Assembly: GCA_033558025.1 (NCBI GenBank)
Contig: JAUCEF010000003.1
Location: 2,816,001 to 2,880,000, forward strand
DNA from: Phytophthora sp. 'mugwort'
Taxonomy: Eukaryota; Oomycota; Peronosporomycetes; Peronosporales; Peronosporaceae
Length of the DNA stretch: 64,000 nucleotides
Reading direction: 5' to 3'
The notes below the pieces were generated by a model that searched no databases, was not told the origin of the DNA, and saw only the letters and a program-made list of their open reading frames with translations. Both the position numbers and the translations under genes were made by a program. Shown here in pieces: positions 42,807-54,100 of this stretch; within the stretch, counting starts at the first letter, position 1; each line of letters starts with the position of its first letter.

Positions 42807-43780
42807 CGTCTTGCCTCCCTCGGCACGGCTATGGAAAGAGATGTCGTCGAAGTACGACTGTGCATACGCACGCAGTGGTCTAAACAACTGCGTGACCAGG
42901 CGATTGAACGTCGGCGGCATTAGACAGACCATGTGGCATCACAAGCCACTCCCAGAGCATACCGCTCGAGGCGCCCACTGAGATAACCGGGATGTCGCTC
43001 TCGCACATGAGTATCTGGTAGTCTCCGTCCACCATATCCAGGACGCTGTATAACTCGCATCCGGCTATATTGTTTAACAGCACATCCTTTCGAGGGATGG
43101 GTGTCTGGGTCGCCACCGTCGCGCTGTCCAGCTTATTGAAAGCATGAACCAGACACCCCTTCCTGTTCAGCTTCCGAACACAGAAGGTTGGCGGCGAGTG
43201 CGGAGATTTCGATTGCCGCACTATGTTTGCCTTGGCCTTAGAGGCAATGAAGGCATCAATGACCTCGCACTGCTCGCGCGGCAGTGGCCTTTGTCTGGTG
43301 ACACAGTACTTTGAGCCCGGCACGAGATAAATCTCGTGCCTGATCACACGATCCGGTGGGAGTTGAGACGGTGGATCTTTGGACACCTCGTCCTCGAACT
43401 CCTTCAACAAGGATACACCGGATCCTTCGGGTTCTTGAGAATCCCATAACCCAAGCACGAGGCACGCTGGGAGGAGAATGCCTCCTGGACGCCCTCGTTC
43501 ATAATTGAGAAGGAATTTAATTCCTCAGGAGTGGACTCTAGCTTTAAGAGTGCCACCTCAGCGATCTCCCTAGCCTTCAAGTTGGCCAGCAAATCCGTCG
43601 GTGTTAACTCTTCGAGGTTCATGATCTCTGACACCTCGGGCAGCGGCTCTAGCCCGATGGCCGGTCTCGCGACTCGACTTGCGTTGTCGACTATGGCGTC
43701 AACCGTGACGTGGTACTTCGTTACCCACCCCACATCTGTGGACGCCTCATTGACGACGTCCAAAGCCTCTAGGGCTTCGT

Positions 43781-44020
43781 GTGGAACATGGTTACCCAAT
43801 ACAAGAAGGGCATTCCGCCGCTTCTTCTTCAGTTAAGGTCTGGGTGGCCTGGTGTGGAACAAGGTTACCCGCACAGGAAGCGCATTCTGAGCCTTCCTCG
43901 CCGGTTTCTGTCTGGGTGACTCGGTATGGAACATGGTTACTCATACAGGAAGCGCCTCACGCGTCTTCCTTTCCAGTTTCAGTCTTGGTGAGTTGGTGTG
44001 GACATAGGTTACCCATCGGG
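43781..44020. repeat. About 72-bp tandem repeat, 3-4 units
   Basis: GTGGAAC(A)-GGTTACC recurs at 43781, 43854, 43926 and about 44000. In the coding (minus) sense each unit gives a 24-residue motif resembling NALPVRVTLFHTRPPRP. It lies between protease and RT of the chromovirus polyprotein. Confidence 0.7.
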
Positions 44021-44679
44021 TCGGTGTCACCCACACCGCCGCTCTTGAAGCCTTGGCCGCCGGTCTAGATTCCTGCGGGGGTCGAGGGCTATCCCGTAAG
44101 GACTGCCGCACTCGACCACGTGCAGCTTCTGCTGCATCGCTTCTGCTGCCACCGCTTCTAGGGAGTCGCTCAACACGTGGGCGGGGATCCCAAAATTTCA
44201 CTGGATGTCCTGCATCCCTGCGCCCCTTCGGACGCCCTAGTTCCTGGCAGAGGTGGGAACATGACTCACCAATGCTATGCCAGTGACTGCGGGCCGGCTG
44301 GCCCTGATGGCTTTGTTTCGCCAATCGATCCATGGCTCATGTTTCTCGAGCCAGGGCATGCCCAGGATCAAGTCATATTTATCCATCTCTAGGACAGTAA
44401 ACTGCTCCATGCTGTTGAAGTCCTCGAACTTCACAGCTAGATCCACATGGATCTTGGGAACGGTAAATACCGTTCCGGCGGCCAGTTGTACCGACACTGT
44501 CCGGAAACTTGTTGCAGTTCTCCGCAGCAGTCCGGCGGCGTGCGAACTTCTTCGGCGCCCCGGAGACTATTAAGACTTGGAAGGGATGGTTATATCCAGA
44601 GCCCAAGTTCGATGGGGGCTGGCCCGCTATGGCCCTGCGACTTAATGTCGCTGCCCCTGGCCACATCACCGCCACCATG

Positions 44680-45388
44680 CGCGTCTAGCGATGACTGTAC
44701 TCCTCTTGGAGGGCGCCTTGGATCGCCTCTTCAGATTATTGGCATGCAGCCGAAGTAACTGGGTGCGGGCCGGGCCTAGACTTAGGCCATCCACGAACAC
44801 CATTCACCTTGATGTGTTGTGGTGAGTTTCCCACGAGGGATGCGGCGAGCTCCCGCATCTTCTGGATGTACTCGTGTTCATGACAGGAAGTGTGACCGCC
44901 GGTGGTACTCGTAGTTTGCCGGGAGGAACGCGGTTCTAAGCTGCTCACACAGCTGAACACAGGATACGAAGCATCCAGGGTTGTCGCTTCTCGCGTATAC
45001 ATCTAGCTCTTACATGACCGCTAAGGTTGGAATGGACGAAAACCACTCGGGGGTCCTGGAAAAGATGAGAGCGGCATCCATTACGAACTCAGCTTCTCAC
45101 ACCCAGAAGTGAAGGTGTTCACCTTCCTTCCCCTCGTACGGGTTTATCTTCAGCCTCGTCGGCTTCGGATAGACTAGTTTCGGTTCTAAGGCCGGAAAGT
45201 GCAGGCTGCTCCGAATGTGTTCGATGAGTCCCCTGGTCGTACATGTCGGACGCGTTCACGCGCTTGGCCTGCTCAGCTTGCGTGGACGACGCCAAGCTGT
45301 GCAAGGCATCCATGCCAAAGATGCTGGTCATCGTACGAACGGGCTCAAACTGTGAGTCGTTCAGATAGGGAAACTTATTCCGGTCCAC
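44680..45388 (-). pseudogene. Chromovirus gag
   Basis: ATG at 45388 follows the primer-binding site by about 45 bp. The first 89 codons are open. Later frames give LHFWV-x-EAEFVMDAALIF (about 45110-45055), LCEQLRTAFLPANYEYHRRS (about 44945-44885), the capsid-like retrotrans_gag pattern, and MRELAASLVGNSPQHIKVNG (about 44860). Frameshifts and stops are present; no zinc knuckle was found. Confidence 0.65.
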
Positions 45389-45433
45389 GATGCTAGGGCC
45401 TCGGATATTTCAGGTATTCACCCGGGCGTGAAT

Positions 45434-45451
45434 TGACTACAAGTGCTACCA
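45434..45451 (-). promoter_or_regulatory. Primer-binding site of the chromovirus
   Basis: Two bases after the LTR tip (CCCCGTCACA-CT) the minus strand reads TGGTAGCACTTGTAGTCA. It begins with TGG, complementary to a tRNA CCA end. The donor tRNA was not identified. Confidence 0.55.
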
Positions 45452-45453
45452 AG

Positions 45454-45595
45454 TGTGACGGGGCACACAACACCTTGCGCACAAAAAGTGTGACTTCCTG
45501 AGAGTATACAAACCTTCCGTGAACGGCAGTTCACAAGTCCCTGGTCTGAGTGCACTGTTACCAATTAAGATATAAAACTGAATACATTTATGGGT
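45454..45595 (-). repeat. 5' LTR, U5-side part
   Basis: Matches 37817-37960 of the left LTR. Similarity breaks off after AAAACTGAATACATTTAT, where the PIF/Harbinger element begins. Confidence 0.75.
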
Positions 45596-46022
45596 GATCT
45601 CTGTAATGCCTCTACATACTAGGTAACAAATCAGTTAATTGTGCGCAAGATGTTGGAAGGTCTTCTTAATATAATACTGTATAAAATTGCTGCAGATTCA
45701 GAATGTGAGGAGAGATTAAGATAATCCTTAATTAACGGATGTTACTCGATTTTTTGCAGACCCGTGTATTTCATTGGATACCAACCAGTGCACAGACCAA
45801 CAGATAGAAAAATCAGCTGCTGCATTTCTTTACCCCCCCAAAAGTCGTCATGCGATCTTCAGCTTCCGTTTTCGGTGTGCGATTGACCACCCCTCACATT
45901 AGCTTGTTTGGAGTGAATTGGGGGGGAGTGGCGCTGAAAAGTGTCGCTCTAAGAAGGTCGTAACATACCTGCAATGATCCATACCTGGCCTAGTGGGGCA
46001 TAATGCTCCGTCCGCACTCACG

Positions 46023-46086
46023 GCCAGTATAGCTTAGCGGAAAAGCTCTCGAAGGAGAAGATGGTGGTTCTATTCCTCCTACTGGC
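46023..46086 (+). pseudogene. tRNA-like sequence with damaged anticodon arm
   Basis: GCCAGTA (46023-46029) pairs perfectly with TACTGGC (46080-46086) as a 7-bp acceptor stem. TA at positions 8-9 is followed by a perfect D stem (GCTT with AAGC), and a T arm with loop TTCTATT and one stem mismatch. Only 16 nt separate D and T arms, where about 23 are needed, so there is no normal anticodon arm. It is a truncated tRNA pseudogene or the head of a SINE. Confidence 0.5.
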
Positions 46087-46361
46087 AACTTCGCTATCTG
46101 AAAACAATTTTTATGTGTTTACCATTACGTCTTACTTTCTTTTCGTCAGACAGCGGCGTCTGACAAAAATAAGATGACTCTCGCCACCAAGAAGTGGCTA
46201 CTACAAAGCTAGTATGGCGAGATATGGAGGGTTCGAGGTCCTTGCGATGACTGCGATTATTGTGACGCGCTTGAGCGACTTCCGAGGTTAATCCGGTTGG
46301 ACCGCCGACGGCGGTACGTAGCTTGGTCGCGCTCACGCCTTTCCTTTGCTTGTTTTCCGCG

Positions 46362-47484
46362 TTATATGTACTCTTTCAGCGTCATCTTGTAGAAATCGGC
46401 ATCTTGAGCGAAGAGAGGCATTAACCACGTGTGGTAGTTCATCAAGGTGCAACTAATGTCCACGATCATGTAGAACTTGTTGTTACCCCAACGAAATATG
46501 TCTGACGTGATCACCCACAGCTTGCTCAATCGACCGAAGTACATCTTGACAACGGTGCGGTCAGAAGAAACGCGTCGGTTACGCTGAATTCCATCGTCAA
46601 TAAGCTCGCCATTTCGAGGTTTGCGCTGAGTTGGATCGTCCTGATTATCCGGCCAGATCCTTGGTATCCCATGTCTACCAGGACTGCCCAGCTTCGCCCA
46701 AATTTTTCGTGGACTTCTCCGTTGTATTCGATTCCGAGTTTCTCCGGTGACGGCACTCTTGGCTAGCATGTCAGTATGAAGCTCTTTCAGCTCCTTGAAG
46801 ATGGTGTTGTCGAGCATGGTCCCCGGATAGTACGATGACATCGAGACGCACGCCTGGAAGTACAACAGACGCTTCAAGTTTTTGTCCATAAAGGTGATGC
46901 TTACCTGAATAATACATTTTGATTTCGTGAAACTCCCACTCCGATGGTGAACCTCTTGAAACTTCACGTCTGTAGCGTAGCGTCCGTAACGGTAGTTATT
47001 GAGTACTTGAGTCTTTTAACACTGTGTTGTCATTGCAGGATAAAGTGATCCATGAGTGGCTTTCGATCAGCTCGAGCACCTTCATCATCATTATCTCGAG
47101 CGAAGACGTGTTCCGCCCGAAACGTTGGTATACATGTTCCACTGGGAGTGCCGCTTTAGGAGGTTCAACGTCATGAAGAAGGCACCGCGCGCGGTGATTT
47201 AAATCTCCGACCTCGCCCAACATCCGAGTACGACGAGATTGCTAGCTGGACCCAGAGCATACGTATTTGGCCATGATGCAGACTCCCTCCGATCCTGGGT
47301 CGGCGGGGAAACGGTCGTAGATCGGGCTGTCAGAGTCGATTTCGTCTTCGAATAGGTGCAAGTACTCGTCATCAATCTTATTCGCCGTTTCTTGCAACCT
47401 CTCCTCCCGACGCAGCATGGAGTCTTCCCTCTGGACCAGGGTCATCGCGGTGATGATCATCTGGAGAGCGCTTCTGGTCGACAT
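46362..47484 (-). pseudogene. PIF/Harbinger-type (DDE_4) transposase
   Basis: Start near 47484 (MSTRSALQMIITAMTLVQRE). The catalytic core reads YATDVKFQEVHHRSGSFTKS (about 46985-46930) and SSYYPGTMLDNTIFKELKEL (about 46835-46780). The C-terminal part has DRTVVKMYFGRLSKLWVITS followed by DIFRWGNNKFYMIV (46560-46460), the signature of oomycete Harbinger transposases. The last 201 codons are open; the N-terminal half has two or three frame changes. A partner Myb-like protein was not found. Confidence 0.72.
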
Positions 47485-47694
47485 TAGCGAAGAACTTAGG
47501 TATACTGCTCTGTTGGTTTGCGAATTCAGAAGTGAAGCGCGCTTTCAGAGTTTCGGTGGGAATTGTGCTGTAGACCGATCAAATGCCGTTTTCTTCGATA
47601 CTAATGAATTACTGATATATACGTGGTTTTTGTAAATAAATATACTTTCTAGAAGGCTGACAAACTACCTTAAAAGACTGCGTTAGTTATCTAC

Positions 47695-47892
47695 TAACTA
47701 TAAGTCACCTATAAAGTATACTAGGGTCCTTGCACCATAAGTGTGGGTACTCATCCGTGACGATGTCATTGCAGAGACGTCTTTGTGATGTTAGCTACAT
47801 CACCAGTGGTACTTAGGTACGCCACTCTGAAGAGTGACTTGGCTATGTCAGCCCTCCCAGTCACTCGTCAAGTTGGCACTCTTCGTGTAACG
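47695..47892 (-). repeat. 5' LTR, U3-side part
   Basis: Matches 37975-38160 of the left LTR (TCACCTATAAAGTA; GATGTTAGCTACATCAC; GAGTGACTTGG; TTGGCACTCTTCGTGTAAC), with about 25 bp of extra sequence near 47845-47870. The terminal CCCCGTTACA is not preserved. Confidence 0.7.
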
Positions 47893-48790
47893 ATAGGGTT
47901 GACGCACCGCGCAGGAGCGGCGAGGACGCAACACTACAAAAGGACTACGGTCAATGTGCTTATTTGCTGTTGCCCTGATCTCTGTTCATTGTGTGGCAGT
48001 TCTCACGTTCTCCGGTAGATTTTTATCGGGTCGTCTGCGGATCCGGTCTAAAAGTTGGAACAAGTTTTTTCGCATTTTTTACGGATATATTAGCAAGTAA
48101 TTCGGTCTAATAGAAAGATCCTAAAGTATCATGTGTCGCGATATCCCTAATATCTAGCTTGGGCACGCAAATGCTATTTCTCTTCATCACAACATCCAGC
48201 AATGCATATGCTATTTTGTTTAAATGTTATAGCTAAAAAGCAGTTATTTGGTCGGCATACACCGATCTGGAGCCGTCCGCTCTAATTGTTGTCATCTATA
48301 CCGATCAGCCAATGCAGCGATGTTTCGGCTCTCCGACTATTTAAATTGTTCCCCGAAGTTAGAAATGACAGTATCTAGCGCTTGGGCGCGAATGACGATT
48401 TCATGACGGCCCCGCCCTAGTCTTGTCAATAAGCCCCTTTCCATGCACCGGCGGGCACTGGCCTCCGTCACAAGCCGCCTCCAGTAACTTTGAAGACGAC
48501 GAAGAGACCTTCAGTGCAGCCGGAAATAAATGGCTCCTTTCAATATTGCAATAAACATCCCCGATAAATTTATGGAGGAGGATTAAGGAAATCCAGAACA
48601 TTATTTATTAAGGGTGCCTCGTCCTCCACCAATTTTATTCGTTCTTCTGCATCCAATCGATCTTTCTTTATCCAGCGTAACCGTGAGCTCGAAATTCGAT
48701 CCTTTGCTCATTATCATTTCCTCTGCGCTCCGAGATATGCGGTCCGCCCCCCCCCTCCCCCATCCTCACCTTCCTCAACCGGCATGTCTG
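47893..48790. other. No supported gene
   Basis: Mostly AT-rich; short open frames only. C-rich tract at 48746-48762. Confidence 0.45.
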
Positions 48791-48794
48791 CATG

Positions 48795-50440
48795 ATTTTC
48801 TTTCGGTAGGTGCCGCGACGACTACGGGGACGAAATCATTCCCGAGTACTATCGTTGCCGTTGCGGCAGAGTCCGGAAGATGACCGCTCGCAACGGGTGA
48901 ACTAACCTAATGCAGCATGTACGCCACGAGCGCCCCAATTTTGAGGCGGAGATGCTCGCGGCAACTCCAACAGAGACAGGCTCTGTGGACCACTATGTGT
49001 TTCATTTAGTTAAAAATGTTTTTTTTTGGCTTTGTTGGATCGTCATGAGCAATCCCCCCCCTCTCTCATTCTGTGATAACGTGATCTATCATTTGTTTTT
49101 CACTGAAGTCTCACTAACTTGTATGTGCCTATGCCTTCGTGCAATTACACAACCCTCGATCCAGTCTGCATTGAGACGCTGCACTCGGCTATGGACGGTG
49201 TGACCAAGGCAGGCGAGGCTGCGATCGCAACCGAGATCCCTGGCCGCTTTGGGTTCATCTTCGACGGGTGGATCCATGTCTTGGAGCGCTTCGTAGCTGT
49301 GTTCGCTTGCTACGAAGTTGCGGGGGCAGTGAAGCGACCGCTTTTCAGCATTGACCCCTCGTCAATGATCCCAACGAGGACCACTCGGCCCAGACGCACC
49401 GGGCTTTTCTGCGCACAATACTGCAGCGTGATTGAAGGAAATCGAGCAGTGTCTTCCTTGTCGGAGACAACAGCTCGGTTAATCGCCGCCTGTCCACGCT
49501 GATCATGTCTCATTGGTCGGATGCGCAAGCCATCGGCTTAACGGTGCCGTCCAAGTGGGCATGCGTCAACCCGAAGACGACCTGGCCGCAGTCCAAATCC
49601 TCATGGTGAAGTTGAGGACGCTGGCCCATGCGGCGCGGCTCAGATATGGTCGGCTTAGTAAATATTGCTTTTATACTTGAAAATTGCTAATTGATATTGT
49701 AATTTGTGTGCAGGTTTAAACGACGCTTCGTCCAAACATCCGCCAATAGACAAGATGGGGCCCGACCAGCGCGATGATTGGCCGCTATTTTGCTCTCCTC
49801 GAGCATCTCGACTCGAACGACAGTGAACTTGCTGAGCTCTGTCATCTCCTGCATGCAACTACGATTAAGGGAGCTGTTCAAGTCGATAGGACGTGGCGTC
49901 GGTGGGAAAGGCGCTTCAGGGCGAATTGACAACGTTGATGGACGTCCTCGTGTGGTTTGATGGATTAATCGAGGTCGAGCCCGAGTGTGTTCTACATTGG
50001 TACGAATGTAGTTCCGACAGCTATACATTTTAGATGTGACCAACTATCATTCTGTATATGCTAATATGTAGGACTTCGAGCTGCAATAGATTACAACCCC
50101 GACTTCGAGGCTGGATGCGTACGTGTACTGAACAGCAAGGGCCCAAGACTGACGCGAGCCGAGAAAGCGGCGTTGCGACCGTTTGAAGTCTCGCCCGTCG
50201 CTGCTGCTGGTCCCGCGCAAGAGGGAGGCGGTGTTGAGGTATGCACGAAGTCGCTCATGCAAAGGTTACTGAAGAAGCGCCGACTTGAGATGACAGCGGT
50301 CAAGTTTCGCTTTATTGGCTCCATCCTTCCGAAAAGCAATATCGTCGAGCGCTTTTTCAGCGTGGCAAGAATAACGTTCGGTCAGCAACACCATTCGCTC
50401 CAGCCTGCCACGCTGGAAATGCTGCTTTTTAATTTTTAAA
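48795..50440 (+). pseudogene. hAT-superfamily transposase pseudogene
   Basis: N-terminal BED zinc finger: YRCRCGRVRKMTARNG, then NLMQHVRHERPNFEAEML (about 48855-48960). The RNase H-like core gives GVTKAGEAAIATEIPGRFGF followed by IFDGWIHVLERFVAVFACYE (49195-49315), then in another frame SSVFLVGDNSSVNRRLSTLI (about 49445-49505). A region near 49560-49640 matches the CV-LMVKLRTL part. The hAT C-terminal dimerisation motif is GSILPKSNIVERFFSVARIT (50320-50380). At least five frame changes. Terminal inverted repeats were not identified. Confidence 0.8.
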
Positions 50441-51090
50441 GCAGAACAAGACATACTGGAGTGTGCACACCGTCGCTGCTCTCGAGTAAGGAGGCGCGGT
50501 TAGCTCTGCGTAAGGTATGCGGGTTATGCCATAATTTACTGATCCCTTGCCAACTCCAGTCTCATTTTTTATGGTGGTCACAACAAATAATAGTACCATA
50601 AACGGCAGCCTTGGAAACCTTCATCGACCACGTTGTACTTGTAGGGGTATTACCTACTTAGGCGGGGCATGTTGCGCGGAACTGGGGGTGGGCGTTTTAT
50701 CGTGATCCTGAGGTAATGGCTCCCCAATTATCACAGGCTGCTATAATAAAATAAGTGTTCGCAATTGTTCCAATCTTGCGTATAGCTTGTGTATGTGTTT
50801 TTTTCGGAAGTACTACAGTCTGTGTTGTCACTCCGTGTATTGCCTATGATTTTGTCCATGTATTGTTCATGTCCGAATATAACCGGTAGCAATACTGCAT
50901 ATATTACTCCTTGTGTTATCCGTGTGCTACCCATGTCATGTCCATGCGCCAATATCTCAAATTACCGGAATTTACCGATATGAAACGGTTAAAGGGGGGA
51001 GATTTCAATTCATTGGGATTCGAACCGCGCGCTACCCGTGCTGCCCGCGCGTGATGCTCCCCTCACCCAGATCTCTGCGTCTTCGTTCAC
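50441..51090. other. No gene; left terminal region of the MULE
   Basis: From 50780 to 50960 the sequence is rich in TGTCCATGT/TTGTTCATGTCC words. These resemble, in inverted orientation, 54880-55010 on the far side of the MULE (ACATGGACAATACACGGACA...). They probably represent long degenerate terminal inverted repeats. Confidence 0.5.
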
Positions 51091-51111
51091 CACAAATATT
51101 TCAAGATGTGT

Positions 51112-54100
51112 CCGGTGCAGGTGCGGGTGCCACTGTTCGCAAAAGTGGCCAATAGGGGAGCGATGCCGAGGAAGAAGACGGCACCGCCGCTGAAGACAGC
51201 GACTCCGGCGAGGAGAGTGGAGCGGGTGAAGAGAGCCAGCAGAGCAGCGCCGTCGACGAAAGCGGTGTTACTGCTAGTGGCACGGCTGACGAGAGCGATG
51301 GCGCAGCTGCTGATGCGGACGCACAATCTGGTGGCAATTCGCCTCTGTGTAGCGTCCAGATATTGGACGTGCCGGTCCAACCCCGCGATCCTAATGGCAC
51401 GCACGAGAGCTGGGCTGTGTGGGCTGCGTATTTGAAGCAACAATCGAAGCAAACCCAGCGCGTTCTATAATCGTGGAATTGAACGAAAGAAATGGTCCAG
51501 GAGATGGTGAAGCACGGTCGGAAGAGCGCTCGCATCTACGAGTACCTGCTTGAGCAAGGTGAGAATGTCGTTCAGAAGGACGTGGGCAACCTCATCCAGA
51601 GATACAAGGCCACCGCAGTTGGAAGTGCAAACAATGACGAGGCGTTCTCCTTTGCTTTAGGCGAGTTTGTTGTCGCGTCTGGGGTTGTCACCGTAGACGA
51701 GACGGAAGCTGGGTACTCAGGAGTTATCAGCATGACGTCACGTCACATGCGCAGCATGTTCTCGCGTTTTCCTGAGATGATTCTCATCGACTGCACTTAC
51801 AAAACCAATCGGTAAGGGGATTGTGATTTGTCCATGGCATCGACCATATATCGTCCAGTTCTCGCCGTTTTTCTTTCAGATACAATTACCAGCTCTGCAC
51901 AATAATAGGCATTGACGACAACGGCGCGGGCAACCTGTTCAGCACTCGCTGCTCGAACGTAGTGCTGGTTGGCATATGGGGAGCGCGGTACAGCACTTGA
52001 CTACGGTGAATCGCAATGTAGCAGAGCATGTGCAAGTTATCATGGTGGACAAAGACCTGAATGAGATTCGCGTCCTGCAATCCTACTTTCCCGCTACTTT
52101 TGTTGCTCAGTGTAATTTACGTGATTAAGTACCCGACGGCTTCGCGGAAGCCCGAGTACGGAAAACTATCTCCAGAAGATCACGACGGGAGATAGTTTTC
52201 CGTACTCGGGCTTCCGCCCGATTGATGCACACACAACTTGGTGTATGCTGCAAGTGAGAAGATATACGACCACAATTGGCTTTCGCTGAAGGGGCTGTGC
52301 AACCGCCCTAGATTTACGGCGTTCTACGATTATATGGAGGTTAATTGGCACACGTGCACCGATACGTGGGTGATGTACAAGCGCTCAAAGCAGCCTCATC
52401 GCAAGGTTCATACCAGCAATCATCTCGAAAACTGGTTCGGGCACTTCAAGGACGGTGTGACGGCGAACATGACGATGACTGAGACTGTAAACGCACTAGT
52501 CGGATATGACGCTCGTAATGCGAACGAGTACGTGTTTGAGAAGACTCGTCTGGTCTGCGTGTGAATCGGAACTACGACGAAGAGAGTGAGCCAAGTACTA
52601 CAATTTACGACACATTTTGTTGCACAGCACGCCGAGCGTCAGTACTTGATGGGATTGGCTAAGACAGATGTGTTTCGAGTTCGACATGATTTCGAAGCCT
52701 GGACTTGTGTTGGTGAAGGGAATGCACAAGACACATCAGGTAGAACTTTCTTCGTGGAGCTGCACGCGCCCTTGTGCTTGCACGATGCGGCTACCATGGC
52801 ATCATGCTATGGCATACCGCAAGCAGCAACCTGAAAGGCACAGTTATTCCGTTGAGCCGTATCGACCCTCGATAAGTGCCATATATTTTCATTTATTGTC
52901 CATGTTTATTCATGCTTTGACCCATTCGATGTGTTCTCAATGCGATGCAGTTGGTTCCTCCACCGGAAAAACCGGTTATCCCTCGCCGTTTTGTGGTTAA
53001 TACATTCCGTCCGAGTCGAGCGAAAAAGGCAATGGACTCGAACGCGAAGTACAGTGAGGCAATGAGTGCGACGCAAGCGAGATGTAACGAGCTGGCGAAC
53101 ATTTCAGACGATGACGAGTTCCACGAGCATCTCATGTTCGTTATCGACCAGTGGAGTAATGTGAGCCTGAGGAAGGGAGTCAAACGTACAGCAGGTTAGA
53201 ACTGATAAGCCTGTTTCTGAACCATCTGAGCTGCCTTCACAAGACACGGATAGGTCGCATCTTTCACTGGCACACAGCCATTATTCTGAGGGCCTTGGCA
53301 ATGTCGCGATGGTGAGTCCAGCGTCTGTGCCATTTACGGCAAGCAAAGAAATTATTGAGGATGACGCAGATGCTGCCAGCAAAAACGATGGCTGTAGGCC
53401 AACTCCCATACCTATTCGTCTGAATCCAAAGGCTGCCAAGACTGCCCGACCGCGCCGTGATCGCAAGAAACAAGAGACAGAAGAGCGGCAGAAACGTAGC
53501 CGTTTTAATGCGTCAGAGGAGTACAGGCGTCAGTTGGGTGAAAAATCACGATACACGACGTAGTAGCTGCTCTGGAAGATGAAAACCCTGCTCCTCAAGA
53601 CACGATGAACCGCGGACAGCCGATCCAGATGAAGTAGGAAAGAGCTGTCAAGGAGGTTCCGCAGTACGTCCGCCAGCAGGCTCCAGTGCTGAACGAGAAT
53701 GCCTTCTACGTGCTATCGCAAAAGTTGCTGGAGAGATGCATTGAAGTGTTGCCGCTACGAAACACATACGAAGAAGCGATTGTCGTGTGCGGTGAGAGCC
53801 AGCAATCCCAAGATAATGCGATGCATGGACAGCACATGGAAAATCATGGTCAAAACATGAACAACAATTCGAAACACACTGACACTCACAGCGCCGGCGA
53901 GGATGTTTGAATATGTGAACATCACCGGCATTGGCAAATACTCGCGCTCTCAGATCGAGGAGATGCTTTACATCTCGACAATCCGGAATCAGTGTGAACA
54001 GGGGCTGGCGTTCTGCGCGTGGCTTCGCCAGGACGTGGTTAGTGCTGTTCCTGCTGGTCTTCAAGCTGCGGTGCAGGAGATGGCGGACTCACTGGCACGA

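Larger units (their letters stand above)
41451..44678 (-). pseudogene. Chromovirus protease, reverse transcriptase and RNase H
   Basis: Protease region 44578-44237: PFQVLIVSGAPKKFARRR, then MEQFTVLEMDKYDLILGMPW. The usual D-S/T-G-A active site reads V-S-G-A, so the catalytic Asp is lost. After a tandem-repeat spacer comes the RT: IRHEIYLVPGSKYCVTRQRP, SPHSPPTFCVRKLNRKG, SVLDMVDGDYQILMCESDIP (43350-43000) and the catalytic SYFDDISFHSRAEGG (about 42850-42810). It is interrupted by a 394-bp insertion and resumes at HLEHLRRVFEVIRAKNLYAN (42390-42330). RNase H/connection: FVIYADCASLRMATNLPHLS, GKLNVLVDALPCRPDYALAH (41830-41640). Several frameshifts; not functional. Confidence 0.85.
45596..47694 (-). 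mobile_element. PIF/Harbinger-like element inserted in the 5' LTR
   Basis: About 2.1 kb interrupts the LTR. It holds the tRNA-like sequence at 46023-46086 and the transposase frames at 46362-47484. Exact ends, terminal repeats and a 3-bp target duplication could not be fixed because both LTR halves have diverged at the junctions. Confidence 0.6.
37817..47892 (-). mobile_element. Ty3/gypsy chromovirus, nearly full length, with nested insertions
   Basis: Two direct LTRs (37817-38171; 45454 to about 47892, split) flank gag, protease, RT, RNase H, integrase and chromodomain, all on the minus strand. Orientation is fixed by a purine-rich tract next to the left LTR and a TGG-starting primer-binding site next to the right LTR. 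LTR ends are TGTAACGGGG...CCCCGTCACA, an imperfect 10-bp inverted repeat. Later events are a roughly 394-bp insertion in the RT, a PIF/Harbinger element in the 5' LTR, a 50-bp tandem duplication in the integrase and many point lesions. Without the PIF insert the element is about 8 kb. Confidence 0.82.
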
